A DNA stretch of 6,058 bases from an uncultured Streptococcus sp. (GCA_900755085.1 CAAEFF010000035.1:1-6058); one strand, 5' to 3'; shown: positions 1 to 5,742, numbered from the stretch's first letter. Translations and numbers: made by a program. Notes: generated from the letters alone by a model not told the origin.

Positions 1-996
1 ACCGACTTGGTTGAAAATGGACAAGAGTATATTGTCGCCCACGGAGGCCGAGGAGGTCGCGGAAATATTCGTTTTGCCACTCCTAAAAATCCAGCACCAG
101 AGATTTCTGAAAATGGAGAGCCTGGTCAGGAACGTGAATTAGAATTAGAACTCAAGGTTTTGGCAGATGTTGGTTTGGTTGGCTTCCCGTCTGTTGGGAA
201 ATCGACCCTTCTCAGTGTCATCACTTCAGCCAAACCAAAAATTGGGGCTTATCATTTCACAACCATCGTTCCAAATTTGGGTATGGTTCGGACACCGTCA
301 GGTGAATCCTTTGCTGTAGCAGACCTTCCTGGATTGATTGAAGGGGCTAGCCAAGGTGTTGGACTAGGAACCCAGTTCCTTCGTCACATCGAGCGCACTC
401 GAGTTATCTTGCATGTTATTGATATGTCTGCCCGTGAAGGACGTGACCCTTATGAAGATTATGTTCAGATCAATAAAGAGCTTGAAACCTATAATCTTCG
501 CTTGATGGAACGTCCTCAGATTATCGTGGCGAATAAGATGGACATGCCAGAAAGCCAAGAAAACTTGAAAGAATTCAAGAAGAAATTGGCAGCCAATTAC
601 GATGAGTTTGATGAATTGCCACAGATCTTCCCGATCTCTAGTTTGGCGCATCAAGGTTTGGACAATTTGTTAGAAGCAACGGCAGAATTGTTAGACAAAA
701 CACCAGAATTCCTCTTGTATTCAGAAGACGAAATGGCTCAAGAAGAAGTTTACTATGGCTTTGATGAAGATCAGCCAGCCTTTGACATCAGTCGTGATGA
801 CGATGCCGCTTGGGTCTTGTCTGGTGAAAAACTTGAAAAACTCTTTAATATGACGAATTTCGATAGAGATGAAGCGGTCATGAAATTTGCTCGTCAATTG
901 CGTGGAATGGGTGTTGATGAAGCTCTCCGTGCACGTGGGGCAAAAGATGGCGATATCGTTCGGATCGGTAAATTCGAATTTGAGTTTGTAGATTAA
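1..996 (+). CDS. obg: Obg family GTPase, 5' end missing
   Basis: Ribosome-associated GTPase of the Obg/CgtA family, which acts in late 50S subunit assembly and links ribosome state to stress and cell-cycle signals in the cytoplasm. The frame is open from base 1, so the gene begins upstream. About 330 codons are visible, and since the family is usually about 430-440 residues, roughly 100 residues of the glycine-rich Obg fold are missing. Visible in order (window codon numbers): the end of the Obg fold with HGGRGGRGN (about 17-25); the P-loop GFPSVGKS (61-68); switch II DLPG (108-111); the guanine-specificity motif NKMD (178-181); the G5 motif SSL (213-215); and a C-terminal OCT domain (about 243 to the end) finishing GKFEFEFVD. 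A TTG at base 7 is internal and is not the start. The gene is intact as far as it can be seen and is probably cotranscribed with the two small genes that follow. Confidence 0.96.
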   Translation, partial: TDLVENGQEYIVAHGGRGGRGNIRFATPKNPAPEISENGEPGQERELELELKVLADVGLVGFPSVGKSTLLSVITSAKPKIGAYHFTTIVPNLGMVRTPSGESFAVADLPGLIEGASQGVGLGTQFLRHIERTRVILHVIDMSAREGRDPYEDYVQINKELETYNLRLMERPQIIVANKMDMPESQENLKEFKKKLAANYDEFDELPQIFPISSLAHQGLDNLLEATAELLDKTPEFLLYSEDEMAQEEVYYGFDEDQPAFDISRDDDAAWVLSGEKLEKLFNMTNFDRDEAVMKFARQLRGMGVDEALRARGAKDGDIVRIGKFEFEFVD

Positions 997-999
997 GGG

Positions 1000-1016
1000 T
1001 GATCCTGAGCGGATCA
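1000..1016 (+). other. Small hairpin after obg
   Basis: TGATCC (1000-1005) and GGATCA (1011-1016) form a perfect 6-bp stem with a 5-base loop, just after the obg stop codon. No T-tract follows, so it is unlikely to terminate transcription. It may act as a 3'-end stabiliser or processing point within the obg transcript, or it may be chance; a stem this short is weak evidence. Confidence 0.3.
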
Positions 1017-1035
1017 AGGATTCCAAATAAGAAAT

Positions 1036-1039
1036 GAGG
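1036..1039 (+). promoter_or_regulatory. Ribosome binding site deciding the GTG start
   Basis: GAGG, 8 bases before GTG 1048. It supports the non-ATG start of the 54-residue protein. A competing ATG at 1034 overlaps this site and opens a different frame that lacks a ribosome binding site of its own. Confidence 0.6.
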
Positions 1040-1047
1040 CTTTTTCA

Positions 1048-1212
1048 GTGGGAGATAAACCAATATCTTTTCGAGATGAAAATGGGAATTTTGTTTCAGC
1101 AGCTGATGTTTGGAATGCTGAAAAATTAGAAGAACTCTTTAATACGCTAAATCCTAAGCGCAAGTTGCGCCTACAAAGGGAAAAATTAGCAAAAGAAAAC
1201 CAGCAGAAGTAA
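1048..1212 (+). CDS. Small basic protein of unknown function (54 aa)
   Basis: I do not recognise a named family. The frame starts at GTG 1048 and ends with TAA 1210-1212, giving 54 residues. GTG is the only usual start codon after the in-frame stop at 1006-1008, and GAGG at 1036-1039 lies 8 bases upstream, so the start is well supported. The first half is mixed and folded-looking (ISFRDENGNFVSAADVWN, residues 6-23). The second half is strongly charged and predicted helical, running from AEKLEELF to KRKLRLQREKLAKENQQK. There is no signal peptide, membrane segment or cysteine, so a cytoplasmic protein is likely, and the basic tail could touch nucleic acid or ribosome (inference only). It lies 51 bases after obg and 18 bases before ridA, on the same strand, and is probably in one transcript with them. 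I believe similar short hypothetical proteins occur at this locus in other streptococci, but this is unverified. Confidence 0.72.
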   Translation: MGDKPISFRDENGNFVSAADVWNAEKLEELFNTLNPKRKLRLQREKLAKENQQK

Positions 1213-1220
1213 ATAGACTT

Positions 1221-1224
1221 GGAG
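1221..1224 (+). promoter_or_regulatory. Ribosome binding site deciding the ridA start
   Basis: GGAG, 6 bases before ATG 1231. The in-frame TTG at 1219 overlaps this site and would add four residues (MENT) that the family does not have, so ATG 1231 is chosen. Confidence 0.75.
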
Positions 1225-1230
1225 AATACT

Positions 1231-1614
1231 ATGGCAAAAATAATTCATACAGATAAAGCACCTGCAGCAATTGGACCTTATGTTCAAGGGAAAATCGTGG
1301 GCAATCTTCTCTTTGCAAGCGGACAAGTTCCCTTGTCACCTGAAACAGGAGAAATCATTGGCGAAACTATCCAAGAACAAACAGAACAAGTCTTAAAGAA
1401 TATTGGGGCTATTTTGGAAGAGGCTGGGACAGACTTCGACCACGTGGTGAAAACGACTTGTTTCTTAAGTGATATGAATGACTTTGTACCTTTTAATGAG
1501 GTCTATAAAACAGTCTTTACCACAGAGTTTCCAGCTCGGTCTGCTGTTGAAGTAGCACGCCTGCCACGTGATGTGAAGGTTGAAATTGAAGTTATTGCGG
1601 AAATCAAAGCCTAA
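1231..1614 (+). CDS. ridA: RidA family 2-iminobutanoate/2-iminopropanoate deaminase
   Basis: RidA (YjgF/YER057c/UK114) enzymes hydrolyse reactive enamine/imine intermediates released by PLP enzymes such as threonine dehydratase, giving 2-ketoacids and ammonia and protecting other PLP enzymes from damage. They act in the cytoplasm as homotrimers, with active sites between subunits. The protein has 127 residues, the usual length. It begins MAKIIHTDKAPAAIGPY (1-17), contains the conserved FASGQVPLSPETGEI segment (28-42), and carries the C-terminal signature PARSAVEVARLP (101-112), in which Arg103 corresponds to the substrate carboxylate-binding arginine. Glu120 in the VEIEV segment matches the conserved acidic position. 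All key residues are present, so deaminase activity is expected. It follows the 54-residue gene by 18 bases and is followed by a terminator, so it is probably the last gene of the obg transcript. Older annotations call the family endoribonuclease L-PSP or translation inhibitor. Confidence 0.95.
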   Translation: MAKIIHTDKAPAAIGPYVQGKIVGNLLFASGQVPLSPETGEIIGETIQEQTEQVLKNIGAILEEAGTDFDHVVKTTCFLSDMNDFVPFNEVYKTVFTTEFPARSAVEVARLPRDVKVEIEVIAEIKA

Positions 1615-1635
1615 TAACCATTCAAAGACAAAAAG

Positions 1636-1679
1636 ACAGAGTGGAGAGCAGGAAACTGTAGGCCACTCTGTTTTATTTA
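1636..1679 (+). terminator. Intrinsic terminator after ridA, with inner GNRA stem
   Basis: ACAGAGTGG (1636-1644) pairs perfectly with CCACTCTGT (1663-1671), a 9-bp stem running into TTTTATTTA. Inside the 18-base loop a second small stem, GCAG (1648-1651) with CTGT (1656-1659), closes a GAAA tetraloop at 1652-1655 using three Watson-Crick pairs and one G-T pair. The T-tract ends only about 12 bases before the rapZ start and the ribosome binding site is left free, so the element ends the obg-ridA transcript. It may also act as a leaky or regulated barrier in front of rapZ. The other strand is also T-rich after the stem, so weak bidirectional activity is possible. Confidence 0.78.
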
Positions 1680-1691
1680 TGGGAGGAGAAA

Positions 1692-2582
1692 ATGACAGAA
1701 AGTAAGATTCAACTGGTCATGGTAACCGGGATGAGCGGTGCAGGTAAGACCGTCGCCATCCAATCTTTTGAGGACTTGGGTTACTTTACCATCGACAATA
1801 TGCCACCAGCCTTGTTACCGAAATTTATTGAACTCATGCGTCTTAGTCCAGACAATAATAAATTAGCCGTTGTTGTGGATATGCGGAGCCGTTCTTTTTT
1901 CAATGAGATTCCCACCGTCTTGGATGAATTAGACAATCAAGAAGACCTCGATTTCAAGGTCTTGTTCTTGGATGCCACTGACAGTGAATTGGTAGCACGA
2001 TACAAGGAAACCCGTCGTAGCCACCCACTAGCTGCAAATGGGCGTGTCTTGGATGGGATTACCTTGGAGCGAGAGCTATTGTCTCCGCTTAAAAATATTA
2101 GTCAAAATGTGGTCGATACGACTGAGTTAACGCCTCGTAATCTAAGGAAAGAAATTGCTGAACAATTTGCTAGTCAAGATAATCAGCCAGATTTTCGGGT
2201 TGAGGTCATGTCATTTGGGTTTAAATACGGCCTTCCGATTGATGCCGACCTCGTGTTTGACGTGCGTTTTCTTCCAAATCCCTACTATAAACTGGAGCTT
2301 CGAAATTTAACAGGGCAAGATCTAGCAGTTTATGATTATGTCATGGATCACCCTGAATCAGAGGACTTTTATCGTCATCTACACGATTTAATTGTGCCCA
2401 TTTTGCCTTCATACAAACGCGAAGGAAAATCCGTTCTCACCATTGCCATGGGCTGTACTGGTGGTCAACACCGTTCGGTAGCTTTTGCAGAACGGTTAGC
2501 ACATGATTTAGAAAAGCATTGGAAAGTCAATTGCAGTCATAGAGACAAGGACAGACGGAAAGAAACGGTGAATCGCTCATGA
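1692..2582 (+). CDS. rapZ: RapZ/YvcJ family nucleotide-binding protein
   Basis: Member of the RapZ (YvcJ, formerly UPF0042) family of P-loop proteins. In E. coli, RapZ is an RNA-binding adaptor that delivers the sRNA GlmZ to RNase E and so controls glucosamine-6-phosphate synthase. In B. subtilis, YvcJ binds and hydrolyses nucleotides and influences competence. The Gram-positive role is less clear, so an adaptor function here is inference. The protein has 296 residues, a normal length. The Walker A motif GMSGAGKT is at 13-20, with the adjacent family motif DNMPP at 35-39. The segment LDATDSELVARYKETRRSHP spans 93-112. The C-terminal domain contains MSFGFKYG (173-180), DVRFLPNP (190-197) and the phosphate-binding-like loop GCTGGQHRSV (254-263). 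The basic tail (282-296, with HRDKDRRK) resembles the part that binds RNA in E. coli RapZ. ATG 1692 is preceded by GGGAGG at 1681-1686. Its stop overlaps the yvcK start. Confidence 0.95.
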   Translation: MTESKIQLVMVTGMSGAGKTVAIQSFEDLGYFTIDNMPPALLPKFIELMRLSPDNNKLAVVVDMRSRSFFNEIPTVLDELDNQEDLDFKVLFLDATDSELVARYKETRRSHPLAANGRVLDGITLERELLSPLKNISQNVVDTTELTPRNLRKEIAEQFASQDNQPDFRVEVMSFGFKYGLPIDADLVFDVRFLPNPYYKLELRNLTGQDLAVYDYVMDHPESEDFYRHLHDLIVPILPSYKREGKSVLTIAMGCTGGQHRSVAFAERLAHDLEKHWKVNCSHRDKDRRKETVNRS

Positions 2583-3556
2583 GAAAACCTAAAGTAACCG
2601 TTATTGGAGGAGGAACAGGGATTTCTGTTATCCTTGATAGTTTACGAAAGAAACCAGTTGATATTACGGCCATTGTCACTGTTGCGGATGACGGAGGCAG
2701 TTCTGGTGAATTGCGAAAGAATATCCAAAAATTGACCCCACCTGGGGATCTTCGAAATGTGCTGGTTGCCATGTCAGATATGCCTCGTTTTTATGAGAAG
2801 GTCTTTCAATACCGCTTTGCAGACGATGATGGCCCTTTGGCCGGACACCCTTTGGGAAACTTGATCATTGCAGGGATTTCAGAGATGCAAGGCTCGACCT
2901 ATAATGCCATGCAGTTGTTAACCAAGTTCTTCCATACGACCGGCAAGATCTATCCTTCCAGTGATAGTCCCTTGACCCTTCACGCCGTCTTTCAAGATGG
3001 AAAAGAAGTGGTAGGAGAAAGCCACATTGCCAACTACACCGGCATGATTGATCATGTCTATGTGACCAATACCTTTGATCAAGAGCGGCCAAAAGCTAGT
3101 AAAAAAGTAGTGGAAGCTATTCTTGAAAGTGATATGGTCGTCTTAGGGCCTGGTTCGCTCTTTACCTCAATCCTCCCTAATTTAATGATCGATGAGATTG
3201 GGAAAGCCATCCTTGAAACCAAGGCCCAAGTAGCCTATGTTTGTAATATCATGACCCAAAGAGGAGAAACCGAGCATTTCACAGATAGTGACCACGTGGC
3301 CGTACTCCACAAACATTTGGGAGAGAAGTTCATCGACACCGTCCTTGTCAATATCAATCAGGTTCCCGCAGCTTACATGAACAGTAATAAATTTGATGAA
3401 TACTTGGTGCAGGTAGAGCATGATTTTAAGGGCTTGCGATCGCAAATTCCTCAAGTGATTTCTTCTGATTTCTTGAAGTTGGTCAATGGAGGTGCCTTTC
3501 ATGATGGTGAAAAAGTGGTCGAAGAGCTGATGCAGATCGTGCAGGTGAGAAAATGA
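2579..3556 (+). CDS. yvcK: YvcK/CofD-like gluconeogenesis factor, UDP-sugar binding
   Basis: YvcK family protein (CofD-like fold, UPF0052). In B. subtilis it is needed for growth on gluconeogenic carbon sources and for normal placement of the penicillin-binding protein PBP1. It binds UDP-sugars such as UDP-GlcNAc, which links central carbon state to cell-wall synthesis. It is cytoplasmic, with no signal or membrane segment. The protein has 325 residues, as usual. Motifs in order: the nucleotide-binding loop VIGGGTG (8-14); ADDGGSSG (36-43); PPGDLRN (54-60); GHPLGNLII (89-97); LGPGSLFTSILPNL (189-202); and CNIMTQRGET (222-231). Despite the CofD resemblance, I see no F420 biosynthesis genes nearby, and this is the non-F420 branch of the family. 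The start ATG 2579 shares ATGA with the rapZ stop. GGTGA at 2567-2571, inside rapZ, serves as a modest ribosome binding site, so translation is probably coupled. Confidence 0.95.
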   Translation: MRKPKVTVIGGGTGISVILDSLRKKPVDITAIVTVADDGGSSGELRKNIQKLTPPGDLRNVLVAMSDMPRFYEKVFQYRFADDDGPLAGHPLGNLIIAGISEMQGSTYNAMQLLTKFFHTTGKIYPSSDSPLTLHAVFQDGKEVVGESHIANYTGMIDHVYVTNTFDQERPKASKKVVEAILESDMVVLGPGSLFTSILPNLMIDEIGKAILETKAQVAYVCNIMTQRGETEHFTDSDHVAVLHKHLGEKFIDTVLVNINQVPAAYMNSNKFDEYLVQVEHDFKGLRSQIPQVISSDFLKLVNGGAFHDGEKVVEELMQIVQVRK

Positions 3557-4470
3557 GTTTTACGATTCGTGTCAAAGAAGAATTATTGTCTCTCAAGCGC
3601 TTTGAAAAGAGTGAATTGGCTGCTATTATCAAGATGTCTGGAAGCCTCGGAATTTCAATGGGGGGGTTGACGCTCTCGGTGACAACAGAAAATGCCAAGA
3701 TCGCTCGCCATATCTATGAGTTGTTGCATCATTTTTATGAGGCCAAATCAGATATTCGCCACCATCAAAAAACCAATTTGAAAAAGAATCGTGTTTACAC
3801 AGTATTCTTGGATGAAAAGGTAGAAGAAATTTTAGCTGACTTACATTTGGCAGATGCCTTCTTTGGGATTGAGACAGGCATTGATGCTAGTGTTTTAGAG
3901 GATGAAGTAGCCAGTCGGGCTTATCTTCGAGGAGCTTTTCTGTCGAGTGGTTCGATAAAAGATCCTGAAAAAGGGAAGTACCAGCTGGAAATTCATTCTG
4001 TTTATACAGATCACGCGGAAGGAATTGCCCTTCTCATGCAAGGATTTTTACTAGACGCCAAAACCATCGAGCGTAAAAAGGGAGTCGTAACCTATTTGCA
4101 ACGAGCGGAAGATATTATTGATTTTCTCATTGTCGTAGAGGCCATGCAAGCTATGCAGGAATTTGAGTCCATCAAGGTTATGAGAGAGACGCGCAATGAC
4201 CTCAATCGGGCCAATAATGCCGAGATGGCAAATATTCAAAGAACAGTTACAGCCAGCATGAAAACCATTAATAATATCAGTAAAATTGTGGATACAATCG
4301 GTCTAGGAAGTCTGCCAAGTGACCTGCAAGAAGTGGCCTATATCCGGATGAACCATCCAGATTATTCCATCCAACAGATTGCAGATAGCTTACAAGTTCC
4401 TATTTCAAAAAGCGGTGTTAACCACCGTTTACGAAAAATCAATAAGATCGCTGATGATTTAGATAAATAA
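3553..4470 (+). CDS. whiA: DNA-binding protein WhiA
   Basis: WhiA regulator. It controls sporulation septation genes in Streptomyces, and in B. subtilis it affects cell division and chromosome segregation without acting as a classic transcription factor. In a non-sporulating coccus a role in division or segregation is inferred. The protein has 305 residues, a normal length. The N-terminal half is a degenerate LAGLIDADG homing-endonuclease-like fold in two repeats: the first around residues 20-110, the second opening with RAYLRGAFLSSGSI (122-135). These lack nuclease function in the family. A linker with NRANNAEMANIQRTV (218-232) follows, then a C-terminal helix-turn-helix around 257-300 with YSIQQIADSL and SGVNHRLRKI. 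ATG 3553 overlaps the yvcK stop as ATGA, with AGGTGA at 3543-3548 just upstream, so coupling is likely. In B. subtilis crh follows this gene; here no crh is present and whiA ends the cluster. Confidence 0.96.
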   Translation: MSFTIRVKEELLSLKRFEKSELAAIIKMSGSLGISMGGLTLSVTTENAKIARHIYELLHHFYEAKSDIRHHQKTNLKKNRVYTVFLDEKVEEILADLHLADAFFGIETGIDASVLEDEVASRAYLRGAFLSSGSIKDPEKGKYQLEIHSVYTDHAEGIALLMQGFLLDAKTIERKKGVVTYLQRAEDIIDFLIVVEAMQAMQEFESIKVMRETRNDLNRANNAEMANIQRTVTASMKTINNISKIVDTIGLGSLPSDLQEVAYIRMNHPDYSIQQIADSLQVPISKSGVNHRLRKINKIADDLDK

Positions 4471-4488
4471 AAAAGGCCGAGGGCCTTT
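4463..4488 (-). terminator. Terminator for the minus-strand reductase transcript
   Basis: AAAGGCC (4472-4478) and GGCCTTT (4482-4488) form a perfect 7-bp stem with loop GAG. Read on the minus strand, the stem runs into TTTATTTAT (4471 down to 4463), which is a good intrinsic terminator. On the plus strand it is followed by CAGATTG, so it should work poorly for whiA. It overlaps the whiA stop codon and lies about 300 bases beyond the reductase stop, which implies a long minus-strand 3' UTR. Confidence 0.7.
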
Positions 4489-4526
4489 CAGATTGAAGAC
4501 AAAGTCATCTTAAAAACTTTCCTTAG

Positions 4527-4637
4527 GTGAGTACGGACGGCAGCGAACTTCTTCGAAGTTCCATGACTTAGTTTTGAGCCTAAGGTCTCAAAACTCCCGA
4601 GTGCTTGAAATGATCACATTTCAAGCACTTTTCTCAC
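4527..4637. repeat. Palindromic BOX-like intergenic element with three hairpins
   Basis: Three perfect inverted repeats stand in a row. First, GAACTTC (4545-4551) with GAAGTTC (4555-4561) is a 7-bp stem with a 3-base loop. Second, AGTTTTGAG (4570-4578) with CTCAAAACT (4587-4595) is a 9-bp stem with an 8-base loop. Third, AGTGCTTGAAATG (4600-4612) with CATTTCAAGCACT (4617-4629) is a 13-bp stem with a 4-base loop. GTGAG (4527-4531) and CTCAC (4633-4637) can close the whole unit. The size, the modular hairpins and the gap position resemble BOX-type palindromic repeats of streptococci, but I cannot confirm copies elsewhere from this window. The third hairpin is followed by TTTTCTC and could terminate some plus-strand transcripts from whiA. 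Confidence 0.62.
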
Positions 4638-4638
4638 G

Positions 4639-4746
4639 GCGGAAAATTTTTGTATATTTTTGATTCATTTTAAAAAATTAGAACTTGTTGCGACTTCTTT
4701 GTAGAATAGTTTACTTATTTAGTAAAAATAGTTTGTCTACATTCTA
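4639..4746 (+). other. AT-rich stretch with nested pairing, no gene
   Basis: I find no supported reading frame here. The first part (4643-4680) is a run of A/T tracts. The second part can fold: TTTACT (4710-4715) with AGTAAA (4721-4726), enclosed by TAGAAT (4702-4707) with ATTCTA (4741-4746). An alternative, mutually exclusive outer stem is GTAGA (4701-4705) with TCTAC (4736-4740). The fold leads directly into the terminator at 4748. TAGAAT also resembles a -10 box, but no acceptable -35 lies 16-18 bases before it. The stretch is probably the 3' UTR of the whiA transcript, and a small RNA is possible but unproven. Confidence 0.4.
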
Positions 4747-4747
4747 G

Positions 4748-4767
4748 AAGGCCACTGGCCTTTTTTT
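4748..4767 (+). terminator. Terminator for the rapZ-yvcK-whiA transcript
   Basis: AAGGCC (4748-4753) and GGCCTT (4757-4762) form a perfect 6-bp stem with loop ACT, and a run of seven T (4761-4767) follows. This is the clearest plus-strand terminator in the gap and lies one base from the reductase stop codon. On the minus strand the stem is followed by CTAGAATG, so it is directional. It implies a whiA 3' UTR of about 300 nt antisense to the reductase 3' UTR. Confidence 0.82.
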
Positions 4768-4768
4768 A

Positions 4769-5737
4769 TTATAAACTGGTTGAGTGGGTGGGTTGAACCT
4801 TCTTATCTGGATAGATGTAGTTGATAGCGTTGTTCACAGCTGTTGGAGCTTCCCCGAGACCTGTCGCAATCAGATCAATCTTTCCTTCGTAGAAGCAACA
4901 GTCTCCACAAGCATAAATTCCAGGAAGGCTGGTTTCTTGTTTCTGATTCACCTTGATTTTATGACGTTGCAATTCTACGCCCCATGATTTTAAATTTCCA
5001 ATCGAAGATTTAAAGCCATAATTGACAAATAAGTGATCAATTGGAATGAGCTCGGTTTCATCGGATTTGACTTTTGTAATCTCAAGGTGAGTGGCATGAC
5101 CATTTTCACCAATCAAGCGGCTAGGAACAAATGGTGTTTTGATGCTAACAGAAGATTGTTTGAGTTCTTCTACACTATGTTCTAAAGCACGGAAGTTGTC
5201 CCGACGATGAATGATCGTAGTTGGAGCAATCTTATCAAAAGCAAGGGCCCAGTCTACAGCAGAGTCTCCACCACCAAGGACGGTCACCTGCTGTCCTTCA
5301 TATTGTTGGATGTTCGAAACATGATAGTGGACGTTATCAAAGTCTTCAGCTCCCTCAATGTCAAGGGCGCGTGGCTTAAAGGCACCACCGCCCATGGCAA
5401 TAATGACTGCTTTAGACTGATGGATTTGGCGAGAAGTAGTGATGGTGAAGAGGTCGCCTTCTTTTCGAATATCCTCTACAGTTTCATTGAGAAAGATCGG
5501 TGTATCAAACCGTTTGATTTGCTCGATCAAGCGGTTGCTCAATTCTTCACCAGTCAAATTGGTAAAGCCAGGTATATCGAGGATACTCTTTTCTGGATAG
5601 AGAATAGCTGGTTGCCCTCCCAGTTGAGGTAAGGAATCAATCAGTTTGACTTTTACTTGGCGCATATTGCCATAAAAAGCAGCAAACAGACCAACTGGTC
5701 CGCCCCCAACAATTGTAATATCATAAATTTCTGACAT
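4769..5737 (-). CDS. Ferredoxin--NADP+ reductase, thioredoxin reductase-like (YumC type)
   Basis: Flavoprotein of the TrxB-like ferredoxin/flavodoxin--NADP+ reductase family (B. subtilis YumC type), moving electrons between NADPH and a small carrier protein through FAD in the cytoplasm. The protein has 322 residues. It shows the N-terminal FAD-binding loop VGGGPVG (10-16), LGGQPAILYPEK (39-50), the NADP-binding loop LGGGDSA (154-160) with HRRDNFRA (177-184), and a C-terminal second FAD motif YACGDC (275-280) followed by ATGLGEAPTAVNNA (291-304). The redox CxxC that thioredoxin reductases carry beside the NADP domain is absent (this region reads VHYHVSNIQQY, 136-146), so it is not a thioredoxin reductase. 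ATG 5737 is chosen because AAGGAG (5748-5743) lies 5 bases before it. An in-frame ATG at 5776 falls within the promoter. Two stop codons stand in tandem. The physiological electron partner cannot be told from here. Confidence 0.92.
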   Translation of the reverse strand: MSEIYDITIVGGGPVGLFAAFYGNMRQVKVKLIDSLPQLGGQPAILYPEKSILDIPGFTNLTGEELSNRLIEQIKRFDTPIFLNETVEDIRKEGDLFTITTSRQIHQSKAVIIAMGGGAFKPRALDIEGAEDFDNVHYHVSNIQQYEGQQVTVLGGGDSAVDWALAFDKIAPTTIIHRRDNFRALEHSVEELKQSSVSIKTPFVPSRLIGENGHATHLEITKVKSDETELIPIDHLFVNYGFKSSIGNLKSWGVELQRHKIKVNQKQETSLPGIYACGDCCFYEGKIDLIATGLGEAPTAVNNAINYIYPDKKVQPTHSTSL

Positions 5738-5742
5738 AGTAT

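Noticed and set aside
1219..1230. TTG start that would extend RidA by four residues
   Set aside because: The TTG overlaps the GGAG ribosome binding site that serves ATG 1231, and family members begin at the equivalent of MAKIIHT.
3553..4470. Active LAGLIDADG homing endonuclease or an intron-like element
   Set aside because: The C-terminal helix-turn-helix, the length and the conserved neighbours identify WhiA, whose endonuclease-like fold is degenerate and not a nuclease.
4472..4488. Hairpin just after whiA as the main whiA terminator
   Set aside because: On the plus strand no T-tract follows the stem beyond TTT. The T-rich side is on the minus strand, and a better plus-strand terminator stands at 4748-4767.
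4493..4516. TTGAAG followed by TAAAAA as a promoter for a small RNA
   Set aside because: The spacer is only 12 bases, too short for a sigma-70-type promoter.
4471..4768. Riboswitch, tRNA or CRISPR array in the gap
   Set aside because: No cloverleaf, no regularly spaced direct repeats, and the region lies at the 3' ends of two convergent genes instead of upstream of a start codon.
5207..5632. 141-codon open frame on the plus strand opposite the reductase gene
   Set aside because: It lies wholly inside a well-supported minus-strand gene, has no ribosome binding site that I can see and no recognisable protein motif, so it is a shadow of the real frame.
4769..5737. Thioredoxin reductase (trxB)
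   Set aside because: The redox CxxC motif beside the NADP domain is missing. The only close cysteines are CC at residues 280-281 in the FAD motif.
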